DNA of 64,000 nucleotides from Phycisphaerae bacterium. Lineage in GTDB: Bacteria > Planctomycetota > Phycisphaerae > Phycisphaerales > UBA1924. Position 1 is the stretch's first letter. Every line of letters starts with the position of its first letter. Below, in pieces: positions 1 through 7,641 of the stretch. The stretch covers positions 62,001 through 126,000 of the forward strand of contig JAEUIZ010000022.1 of assembly GCA_016793805.1 (NCBI GenBank). Direction: 5' to 3'. Position numbers and translations under genes: made by a program. The notes below the pieces were generated by a model. It saw only the letters and a list, made by a program, of their open reading frames with translations, was not told the DNA's origin and made no database searches.

Positions 1-1
1 A

Positions 2-223
2 TGCGTCGGCGGCTTCTGGGCGGGCGTCGTCGTGTCGTGCTACGCCAACTGCGACGGATCGACGATCGCGCCCGTCCTCAACGTCAACGACTTCACTTGT
101 TTCCTGAATCTCTTTGCCGCGGGCAGCCCTGCCGCCAACTGCGACGCGAGCACGAATCCGCCCGTGCTCAACATCAACGACTTCACGTGCTTCCTCAACC
201 GCTTCGCGATCGGCTGCCCGTAG
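2..223 (+). CDS. C-terminal end of a GC-type dockerin secreted protein (5' truncated)
   Basis: The reading frame is open from the left edge and ends at TAG 221-223, so only the last 73 codons are present. They hold two dockerin-like repeats: CYANCDGST then LNVNDFTCFLN, and ANCDAST then LNINDFTCFLN, ending in AIGCP. Each repeat has an Asp/Asn-rich loop that could bind calcium as in dockerins. The module matches those at 446-1720, 11887-13152 and 61960-63396, so this is the anchoring end of an exported protein. The functional N-terminal part lies outside the window, and nothing can be said about its activity. Confidence 0.85.
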   Translation, partial: CVGGFWAGVVVSCYANCDGSTIAPVLNVNDFTCFLNLFAAGSPAANCDASTNPPVLNINDFTCFLNRFAIGCP

Positions 224-445
224 CCCTCGCCGCGGCCGGGCTCGCGGGCGGCACCAACCCGCTCCGCACGTCGCCCGACGTCCCACCCCCTTCGACGCCA
301 CTCGCGCACGCACGCGGGTGGCGTCTTTCGCATCGTCGCGGCGCATCGAGCCCGGCACGGGCGGGGCCGCTGCGCGCGCAAGAACGCCCCCCCGAGGTAC
401 GCTCCGTCGGGGGAGCGGTGTCAAGGCCGAGTTGATCCCCACGCG

Positions 446-1720
446 TTACGGCGCCGAGCAGCCCGCCGCGAACGCGTTGTTGAAGCAGATGAAGTCGTTC
501 ACGTTGAGCACCGGCGGATTCGTGCTCGCGTCGCAGTTCGCCCGCGTGTCGCCGGCGGCAAAGAGGTTATTGAAGCACACGAAGTCGTTGACGTTCAGGA
601 ACGGGACCGAGGTCGAGCCGTCGCAGTTGGCGTAGCAGGTGCTCGTGGCGGGGGGGATTCCCGCGGCCACGTCCATCCCGCTGAACGACGCCGGGATCGG
701 CGAGGTCGTCACCACCACCGACGAGTTGTCCACCAGGCCCGCCGGGTTGGTGACGTTCGCGAGTTTCTGGAGCGTCGCGATGATGGTCGCGTTACCCACT
801 GTGGTGAAGTAGAGGTCGCCCGCGGTGGAGAGCCCGATCTCGCGCATCGTGTTGGCCGAGGTCGAGAGGTCCACCTCCTTGACCACGACCCACGGGCTGA
901 CGCGCGGATCGACGACGTACAACTTGTTCGTGGTGGTCTGCGTCGCCGAGGCGAAGTTGCTGTACTGGCAGTAGAGGTACGGGGCGATGGTCGGGTTGTA
1001 GACGAGCGACGTGAACTCGGACTGCCCGAGCCCCGCGCCCACGTCGATCTGGGCCGTCTCGGCCATCGTGGTCGCGTTGATCGTCCACAGTTGTCCGCTG
1101 CTGGAGAACGCGACGACCGTGTCGTCGTCGAGCCATGCCGTGCCCGACGAGTCGAGCGTCGTGAGCACGCCCCCGAGCGTCAGAGTCTGCCGCGCGCCGG
1201 TGATCGCGCCCGTGCCCGTGTCGTAGTCAAAGACGATGACCTGTCCCGAGTCATACCCCGCGATCGCGATCCGCTGGTTGTTGGGGCTGACCGAGAGCCC
1301 CGCCGCCCGCGTGATCGTCAGGTTGATGTACGTCCCGAATCCCGGCGCGATCGACGCGGCGTCGTTGAAGAACGGCTGCGCCGCCCAGCCCGTGGCCGAC
1401 TCATACCGATAGATCCGGCACCCCGTGCCCGCCGCCCCGAAGTCCATCCCGAACAGGTGGCCGTTGGGGTTGTGACGGATCCCGCCCGTGTTGTCCCACT
1501 CCACGCTCTGCACGAACGCGTACTGGTTCCACGAGTCGGGCTTCTGCACGCCGGCCTGCGTGAAGAGTTGGATCGTGTCCTCCAGTTGCTGCGGGGTGGG
1601 CGTGGCCGAGCCGCGGCTCCACCCGATCACGATGTCGCCCGGGCCCACGAAGGGCTGGGCCAGGGCCTGTCCCGCCGTCGCTGCGAGGAGCGCCGGCACG
1701 AAGATGCGCGTCAGGTTCAT
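446..1720 (-). CDS. Secreted beta-propeller-like protein with GC-type dockerin C-terminus
   Basis: A 424-residue exported protein. I start it at ATG 1718-1720 because a GGGAGAG ribosome site lies just before it and a clear signal peptide follows (MNLTRIFVPALLAATAGQALA, cut before QP). The longer upstream reading frame is Arg/Ala-rich and looks like shadow sequence. The central ~300 residues are rich in beta strands with repeated 'VFDYDTGTGA' and 'LYVVDPR' style segments, suggestive of a propeller, but I recognise no catalytic motif. The last ~60 residues are two dockerin-like repeats (CYANCDGST, LNVNDFVCFNN, ANCDAST, LNVNDFICFNN) ending AAGCSAP. Function unknown; probably extracellular or surface-held. 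Confidence 0.85.
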   Translation of the reverse strand: MNLTRIFVPALLAATAGQALAQPFVGPGDIVIGWSRGSATPTPQQLEDTIQLFTQAGVQKPDSWNQYAFVQSVEWDNTGGIRHNPNGHLFGMDFGAAGTGCRIYRYESATGWAAQPFFNDAASIAPGFGTYINLTITRAAGLSVSPNNQRIAIAGYDSGQVIVFDYDTGTGAITGARQTLTLGGVLTTLDSSGTAWLDDDTVVAFSSSGQLWTINATTMAETAQIDVGAGLGQSEFTSLVYNPTIAPYLYCQYSNFASATQTTTNKLYVVDPRVSPWVVVKEVDLSTSANTMREIGLSTAGDLYFTTVGNATIIATLQKLANVTNPAGLVDNSSVVVTTSPIPASFSGMDVAAGIPPATSTCYANCDGSTSVPFLNVNDFVCFNNLFAAGDTRANCDASTNPPVLNVNDFICFNNAFAAGCSAP

Positions 1721-1913
1721 GATTCTCTCCCGAGGGCTGTTCGCCGATGGACGCCGCTCCCCGGCGTCCGACCCCCAAGCATTGGCGCGCCGCCCGCGCG
1801 GGGCGCTCAGACCGCGTGAAGTTGGGGAACCGGCCCGAGCCGCCTCACGCGCGCTCGCCAACACACACCCCCATGTCCACTCCCTCACCGCAGCGGTCGT
1901 CGGCACTCCCGCT

Positions 1914-3260
1914 CTACGGGCACCCGGCGGCGTACTTGGCCATGAAGCAGGCGAAGTCCGTTGGATCGACGACCGCCCCGACATCGCAGTTCGCATAGGG
2001 ATCCTGCTGCGCGTACTTCGTCATGAAGCACACGAAGTCGTTCACGTCCAGGCGATGGTTGTTGTCGCAGTCGGCGTAGCAGTTCGGACAGCCGACGAGT
2101 TGGATCAGCCCGGGGCCGGGATTGCCGCCGCAGCACACGTCGCCAGGGCCCGAGAGGAACAGGCTCGGCCCGCGCCCATCGTCGAACACCGCCATGGGTC
2201 CCATCCGCTTCGGCCCCGGCTCGACCGCGTGCCACGATGTGCCGTCGAACTTGCCAAGGTAAACCGCGGGGACGGACCCGATGCTGAAAAAGAGCCCCGA
2301 GACGTACAGCGCCGGACCAGAGCCGTCGTCGAACACCGCGAGGTAGCGCATGTCCTCGTCGTTCTGCCCCGGCACGCGCGACCACGCCTTTCCGTTCCAT
2401 CGGGCCAGGCCACGCACCTGTACACTTCCGGCCTCGGCGAGGTAGCCCGCGACGTACAACTCCTTACCCTGGCCTGAGTCGAAAACCTCCATGTCAAAGA
2501 CCGTTCCCGAGAGAATGCCGTCACCGAACGCCTGCCACGACTGCCCGTCCCACATCGCGATCCCGCGGAGGCTCCGCCCGTCGATCCCGCTGAACTGCCC
2601 CGCCACCACCAGCCGCGGCCCCAGGCCCCAGTCCAGCGTCTCCATGTGATAGGACAGGCATTGCTCAAGATGCCCGATCGCCGTCCACGACTGGCCATCC
2701 CAGCGGCCGACCCTGGTCTGCGAGAACACGCCCGTTGTGCCATAGATCACCGCGCCGTTTCCGTCGTCGAATGAAACGAGCGGCCTGGCCGAGTTCTGCG
2801 GATTCGATTCGTTGAAGTAATACAGCCCGGCACGAGCCGGCTTCCATCGAGTTCCATCCCACTCGAAGTCACGAGTCCGTTGCGGGTTCGAAGCCCACCG
2901 AAACAGGAGGGATGGATGTAACCCGACGTTGGCGTAAAGCCAAGAGCCCGACGCATCGGACAGCGGCAGCAGGTACCAGATATTGCCGAGCTGGCCGATC
3001 CCAGCGACCAGAGGCTCCCAGCCCTGCCCTCGCCATCGGCGCACTTGAATCATGTAGTTTGGGTTGCTTTCAACATATCCGTTCGACGCGCGAGCGTAGA
3101 GCGCAGGTCCGCTCCCATCGTCGTAGACGAAAGGACTGTAGTAACTCCACCCATCGAACTGGCCAGGCTTGGTCCAATACGGATTGCACGGCTGCGCAAC
3201 CGCGGTCGCCGAGGCAACGCTCGTGGCGTACGCCGCGCACCATGAACGCAGGTGAATCAT
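1914..3260 (-). CDS. Secreted repeat protein with divergent dockerin-like C-terminus
   Basis: A 448-residue exported protein starting at ATG 3258-3260, with GGAGG 8 bases upstream and an N-terminal signal sequence (MIHLRSWCAAYATSVASA...AQP). The body carries at least five copies of a ~45-residue unit whose core reads FDDGSGPALYVSG (variants: YDDGSGPALYARA, FDSGQGKELYVAG, FDDGRGPSLFLSG), each followed by a WDGxxW segment, as expected of propeller blades. The C-terminus is a dockerin pair that departs from its neighbours (CYADCDNNHRLDVNDF and ANCDVGAVVDPTDF) but keeps the final AAGCP. It lies 20 bases after the gene at 3281-4991 and is probably co-transcribed with it. No enzymatic motif seen. 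Confidence 0.85.
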   Translation of the reverse strand: MIHLRSWCAAYATSVASATAVAQPCNPYWTKPGQFDGWSYYSPFVYDDGSGPALYARASNGYVESNPNYMIQVRRWRGQGWEPLVAGIGQLGNIWYLLPLSDASGSWLYANVGLHPSLLFRWASNPQRTRDFEWDGTRWKPARAGLYYFNESNPQNSARPLVSFDDGNGAVIYGTTGVFSQTRVGRWDGQSWTAIGHLEQCLSYHMETLDWGLGPRLVVAGQFSGIDGRSLRGIAMWDGQSWQAFGDGILSGTVFDMEVFDSGQGKELYVAGYLAEAGSVQVRGLARWNGKAWSRVPGQNDEDMRYLAVFDDGSGPALYVSGLFFSIGSVPAVYLGKFDGTSWHAVEPGPKRMGPMAVFDDGRGPSLFLSGPGDVCCGGNPGPGLIQLVGCPNCYADCDNNHRLDVNDFVCFMTKYAQQDPYANCDVGAVVDPTDFACFMAKYAAGCP

Positions 3261-3280
3261 GGCAGGTCCTCCACATCCGC

Positions 3281-4991
3281 CTATGGCCTTGTTTCGATGA
3301 TGAACTGCGTCGCCCAGTCGTCCGCTGAACTGCCTCCGGCGGAGGTGCCCGTATGGATCAGGAACCGGGACTGCCCCTGACCGAGCGCCTGGCTGTGCTG
3401 GGCGAAGAGGCGGATCGGGATGTCATTCCCATTGACCGTGGCGTTGTTGTAGAACGGCGTCTGTGCGAAGGTCCATGCAGTGCCCTTGTTTGCACCCGTC
3501 CCGATGGCATCATACTTCAGGTAGACATAGTCCGCACCGACGCCGGCTTTGGTGCTCCGGCCCGTGACATACAGATTGCACGCACTGTTCGCGATCTCGT
3601 TCGAGGCCTCGATGAACTGCAATCTCACCCCGCGATCGTCACCGCTGCCGTCCTGGCGGTCCCAGATCGCGCCGATGTCCCAGATGCGACCGTGCGAAAT
3701 CCCGTTGTACATCATCGTCGCGATCTTGTAGGTCGAGCCGACGCGGCTCCACCCCGTCATCGCGGCAAACGTGCCGCCGCCCGTGAAGATCACGTCCAGA
3801 TCCGTCACGACGTCCTCGCCGAGCACATTCCCCGCGTCCCACGTGTCGAAGGACGCCGGTGGAAAGGTTGTCGGGCTCGTCGGCAGGTACACCCAGTAGA
3901 CCATGTCGCGCGACGCCGTGATGTCAAACCCGATCGGCAACGCCGAGCCGGCCAGATAGAGCATGCCCTTCACGTACTTCATTCTCGCGGGGAGGCACTC
4001 GACGCCCACGTAGTTTGGGGGCAGGTTCGTTGTGTCCGCGCCGCGGAACAGCCTCGGCCAGTGGAGTGCCACGTTCCCCTGCCCCGCTGTCAGGCACTCG
4101 GTTGAAGGGATCGTGTACGCGGTCGTGTAGAACCAGGGGAGCGTGCCGTTGCCCGCGGCGGGCAGCGCGCCGGTAACGAAGATCGACGGCACGCCCTGCT
4201 GCGAGATCGGGTCGGTCGCGATGCCGACCACGACGTCGACCGGCACGTCGTCGTGGTCCCCGTTTGAACTGAGCCGCTTCGCGGGCATGAGCGGGCACCC
4301 GTCCGAACTCCGATAGCACAGGGTCACGAAGTCTTTCCCTGTGTCAAGGCCCTTGGACGACCCGAGTACCGCCACGAAGGAGTACTCGATGCCCTCGTAG
4401 TTGGGATCGCCGGTCTGGTCGGTGGTGATGGCGACGGGCACGTCGTCGCCGTAGAAGATCGGGTTGGGGCTGTAGTCGTACGTCCGCATCCACTTGAGAT
4501 TGAGGTTGAAGTCGTAGCAGAGCACGACGATGTCCGTCGTCGCGAGCCCGGCCTCAGCGGTCCCGGCGACGTAGATCCTCCCGTTGTCTGCCGTCGTCTG
4601 CTGTGGCACGACGGGAACGACCATCGCCTTGGCCTCGTTGAGCGTTCCGACGTACTCGTCGTTGGTCGGCGTTGGCGGCCACGTCACAGAGACCTCGGCC
4701 GCACCGCCGGCGAGAGCGTATCGCGTCAGTGTGATGTACGTGCCCGTGTCGTTGCGGGTCGTCCCGAGCACGAACGTCCTTTTCGGCTCGAGGATCCCAC
4801 TACCGACCTGCTCTTGCCAGACGCCCATGTCCACGGCTTTGTCCGAGAAACCGGCCGGCGGCGAGGCCGGGAAGCGCGACACCGAACTTGAAGTGGGCGC
4901 GGGCTGTGCCTGGGCTTTGTTATCCCCCCCCCCCCCCGAACGCACAGATCGCGAACGCCGCGAGCGCGGCACGCCAGATCGTCTTCGCCAT
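3281..4991 (-). CDS. Secreted protein of unknown function; signal peptide out of frame across a poly-G tract
   Basis: The mature part (about 550 residues) is a beta-rich protein with segments such as TFVLGTTRNDTGTYITL and a 'TGRSTKAGVGADYVYLKYD' strand typical of propeller-like planctomycete secreted proteins. The proper start is ATG 4989-4991: AAGGAG lies 9 bases upstream and it encodes a signal peptide (MAKTIWRAALAAFAICAFG). That frame runs into 14 consecutive G (coding strand, 4924-4937) and stops at once at TAA. With 13 G, or 16, the signal peptide would read straight into GDNKAQAQPAPTSSS and the mature protein. The alternative start at 5008 in the mature frame gives an Arg-rich N-terminus without secretion features and would place the ribosome site inside the coding region. 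Either an assembly error or a switchable tract. No dockerin end. Confidence 0.75.
4924..4937. repeat. 14-base poly-C/G homopolymer inside a signal-peptide coding region
   Basis: Fourteen consecutive C on the + strand (G on the coding strand) sit between the signal peptide codons and the mature codons of the gene at 3281-4991. The observed length puts the two halves out of frame; one base fewer restores the frame. Confidence 0.9.
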
Positions 4992-5093
4992 GTCGTGGCT
5001 CCTTGCATGTCCCACCTTCGGCTCGTGGGCAGGCCTCGATCCGCTCGCCAACGTCATCACGCCGCGACGCTGGCAATCTCATGTCGACAATCC

Positions 5094-5112
5094 AATATAC
5101 ACCCGCTGTCAA
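5094..5112 (-). promoter_or_regulatory. Candidate promoter with short spacer, TTGACA-N7-TATATT
   Basis: On the minus strand a perfect TTGACA (5112-5107) is followed after seven bases by TATATT (5099-5094), about 100 bases before the start of the secreted-protein gene at 4991. No better -10 is found 16-18 bases from TTGACA. A similar arrangement occurs at 61923-61941. The short spacer is not that of a classical housekeeping promoter, so this call is tentative. Confidence 0.35.
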
Positions 5113-5202
5113 GCCCGAGTTGCACCCACACTCGGGAATCTCACTCCGGCGCCGTGCGACCATCCCCCCCCACACCTCCGCCACCACCCCGCCGAGCGCC
5201 GC

Positions 5203-5820
5203 CTACGGCATCGGCCTCCCGCCCGCGAGCGACAGTTCCGCTTGCAGAGAGCGCTCCTCCCCGCCGAGCGAATCGGGCGTGAAGACCGCACGCAGCCGTG
5301 CCGTGGGCGCGTCGCCCGCCGCCGGCGTGCCGACCCATTCCGGGACGGAGTCGAGCACAAGCCGATACAGCCGCGTCGCACGGTCGTAGAGGTCGCGCTG
5401 GCGATCCGCTATGCGAAGGTCGGCGTCCCAGACCAACTCCTGCACCCCCAGCCCAGACGCGCGGCCGCCGCGACCATCCACCGGACGATACAACTGCACC
5501 TGCAACTGCCCCACGGCCTTGCACGAGTCGCTCCACTGATCCAGGAACTCGATGTAACAAATGATGACGGTTCGCCCGCGCGCGTCGCGATCGACTCGTG
5601 TGAGCGGATGGATCCGCACCCGATCCGGCGCGAGCAGGCCGGTCGCCGAGGCGTCCGCGCCGTGCGCTCCCGGCGCCTTCGGGCGGATCGCGCACCCCGG
5701 ACCGGCGCCCAGCACGATCCCCGCGCAGAGCGCCGCGCCGATCGCCGCGCCGGCTGCTCGCGGATTCGAGTTGGCTCGCGCCTCACGTCGCACGCCGCGA
5801 TCGTACATCGGACGAGGCAT
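5203..5820 (-). CDS. Putative exported lipoprotein, unknown function
   Basis: A 205-residue protein with a basic N-terminus, a hydrophobic stretch (AAIGAALCAGIVLGAG) and a Cys shortly after it (GPGC), a loose lipobox. After the anchor comes a compact domain beginning around DRVRIHPLTRVDRD and containing YIEFLDQWSDSCKAVGQLQV. I do not recognise a named family. It starts 12 bases after the SDR gene at 5833-6621, so the two are probably one transcript. The ATG at 5820 has no good ribosome site; an ATG six codons in (MYDRGV) is an equally possible start. Confidence 0.6.
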   Translation of the reverse strand: MPRPMYDRGVRREARANSNPRAAGAAIGAALCAGIVLGAGPGCAIRPKAPGAHGADASATGLLAPDRVRIHPLTRVDRDARGRTVIICYIEFLDQWSDSCKAVGQLQVQLYRPVDGRGGRASGLGVQELVWDADLRIADRQRDLYDRATRLYRLVLDSVPEWVGTPAAGDAPTARLRAVFTPDSLGGEERSLQAELSLAGGRPMP

Positions 5821-5832
5821 GGACGCACCGTG

Positions 5833-6621
5833 TCAGAGGCTCTGCGTCCGTCCGCCGTCCACCGGCAGGTTGATCCCGTTGATGTAACCCGCCGCGGGCG
5901 AGGCCAGGAACGCGACCGCCGCGGCGATCTCCTCCGGCCTGCCCAGCCGCCCCGCCGGGATCGTCGCGATCGCCTCGTCCACGACCTGCTGGTAGGGCTT
6001 GCCGGTCTTGGCCGCGCGGGCCTTGAAGAGTTCCGCCAGCCGTGCCGTGTCGGTGAACCCGGGCAGGATGTTGTTGACCGTGATCCCGAAGGGCCCGAGT
6101 TCGTGCGCGAGCGTCTTGCCCCAGTTCGCCACGGCCGCGCGGATCGTGTTCGAGACGCCCAGGTTCGGGATCGGCGCCTTCACGCTCGTCGAGATGATGT
6201 TGATGATCCGCCCATATCCGGCGGAGCGCATCCCCGGGATCAGCGCCTTGACCAGCACCTGGAACGAGACCAGGTGCGTCTTGAACGCGACGACGAACGC
6301 ATCCGGGGCGGCATCGTGGGCCGGGCCTCCGGGCGGGCCGCCCGTGTTGTTCACGAGGACATGGAACGGCCTGCTCGGGTCGATCTCGGCCCGAATCGCC
6401 GTCCCCACCGCCTCGGGGTTGGCAAAGTCCGCGACAACGATCCCGTGCGCCTGCCCCACGGGCCTGGGCAACTCCGCCGCCACCGCCGACAGGGCCTCGG
6501 CGTTCCGCGCGATCAGCGTGACCGTCGCCCCCAGCGAGGCCAGTTCGACCGCGGCAGCCCGCCCGATGCCCTGGGTCGATCCGCCGACGAGCGCCCGCTT
6601 GCCAGAGAGGTTCATGTCCAT
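5833..6621 (-). CDS. SDR-family protein with non-canonical active site
   Basis: A 262-residue short-chain dehydrogenase/reductase fold: the cofactor motif GGSTQGIG near residue 14, a NNTGG segment near residue 92, and a C-terminal PVDGG. The catalytic Tyr-x3-Lys is not where it should be: the helix reads VSNTIRAAVANWGKTLA, so Ser and Arg occupy the usual Tyr and Lys positions. This occurs in one FabG-like SDR subgroup, and the reaction is unclear. The start is ATG 6619-6621 (MDMNLSGK); a second ATG two codons later is possible. There is no Shine-Dalgarno sequence, but TAGGCT lies eight bases upstream. It is divergent from the HlyD-like gene at 6712. Confidence 0.8.
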   Translation of the reverse strand: MDMNLSGKRALVGGSTQGIGRAAAVELASLGATVTLIARNAEALSAVAAELPRPVGQAHGIVVADFANPEAVGTAIRAEIDPSRPFHVLVNNTGGPPGGPAHDAAPDAFVVAFKTHLVSFQVLVKALIPGMRSAGYGRIINIISTSVKAPIPNLGVSNTIRAAVANWGKTLAHELGPFGITVNNILPGFTDTARLAELFKARAAKTGKPYQQVVDEAIATIPAGRLGRPEEIAAAVAFLASPAAGYINGINLPVDGGRTQSL

Positions 6622-6699
6622 TCGGGCCGAGCCTAGCCGATCGGGCCGATTCGTTCCACCTCGCCGCGGTCGGTGAAACCGAACGCCCCCCATCCTTCA

Positions 6700-6705
6700 T
6701 ATAGT
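6700..6705 (+). promoter_or_regulatory. -10 box TATAGT, probable leaderless start
   Basis: TATAGT ends six bases before ATG 6712. No ribosome-binding site lies between them and no consensus -35 is seen, so transcription would begin at or beside the start codon. Confidence 0.45.
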
Positions 6706-6711
6706 CTGGAC

Positions 6712-7641
6712 ATGAAGCGACCCTTGACGACCGCAATGGCCGTGCTCATGGGGATGGTCACCGGGGGACTGGCGGGGGAATCGGCGATGCAGGCAGGAAC
6801 CGGCCAGGCCGCGCGCCCCGCCGATCCGCCCACGACCGACCCCGCCGCCGCCTTCCAGGGCGAGCGTGGCGTCACGCGCCCGAGCCGCGACTCGACGCTG
6901 GGCTTCACCATCCCCTCCGAGATCGCACAGGTGCTGGTCAAGGGCGGCGCGATGGTCAAGAAGGGCGAGGTCCTGGTGCGGGCCCGCGACGAGGAACTCC
7001 GCCTGCAGCGCGACCTCCAGCGGATGCTCGCCGAGTCGGACCTTCCGGTGCAGCGCGCCGCCGCCGCGGTCGAGCAGGCCCAGGTCGAGTTCGACGCGCA
7101 GGAGGCGCTGGTCGAGAAGAACAAGGGCACCTCGCGGATCGAACTCGACCGATCCCGCGCCCAACTCAAGGCCCGGAAGGTGGATTGGGAGATCGCCAAG
7201 CACGAACTGGCCCAGCAGCAGGTGCAACTCGCCTTCCGCGAGGAACAACTCAAGCGCATGACGATCCTCGCTCCCTTTGACGGGCGCGTGGACCGCGTGA
7301 CGGCCGAGGTCGGGGAGGTGAAGCGCGACACCGATCCGGTGATCCGCGTCGTCTCGATCGACCCGCTCTGGATCGACGTGAAGGTCCCCACGACGCGCAC
7401 GCTCACGACCGGGCTGCGGGTGGGCGACCGCGCCTGGGTCCTCCTCGACACCCCCGGCGAGCCCGAGGTCTCGCAGGGCACCATCATCGAACTCGCCGCG
7501 GAGGCCGACTTCGGCAGCGGGACCCGTCGCGTTCGCGTCGAGGTCCCGAATCCGAAGCAATGGCCCGCCGGCCTGGCGGGTTGGGTCCGCTTCGCCGAGC
7601 CCCCCGCCGGATTCCGCGTCGCGCAGGGGGCCAAGCCTTGA
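6712..7641 (+). CDS. HlyD-family periplasmic adaptor-like protein
   Basis: A 309-residue membrane-fusion-type protein and first gene of a three-gene module. The order is: signal/anchor helix (residues 4-22), a lipoyl-like half (FTIPSEIAQVLVKGGAMVKKGEVL), an alpha-helical hairpin of about 100 residues rich in Gln/Glu/Arg, the second lipoyl half (MTILAPFDGRVDRVTAEVGE), then a beta-barrel segment (IRVVSIDPLWIDVKVP). Such adaptors bridge an inner-membrane transporter to an outer component. ATG 6712 is chosen because a signal helix follows directly. The stop overlaps the TTG start of the next gene (TTGA, 7638-7641), indicating translational coupling. No ABC or RND pump gene is adjacent. Confidence 0.85.
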   Translation: MKRPLTTAMAVLMGMVTGGLAGESAMQAGTGQAARPADPPTTDPAAAFQGERGVTRPSRDSTLGFTIPSEIAQVLVKGGAMVKKGEVLVRARDEELRLQRDLQRMLAESDLPVQRAAAAVEQAQVEFDAQEALVEKNKGTSRIELDRSRAQLKARKVDWEIAKHELAQQQVQLAFREEQLKRMTILAPFDGRVDRVTAEVGEVKRDTDPVIRVVSIDPLWIDVKVPTTRTLTTGLRVGDRAWVLLDTPGEPEVSQGTIIELAAEADFGSGTRRVRVEVPNPKQWPAGLAGWVRFAEPPAGFRVAQGAKP

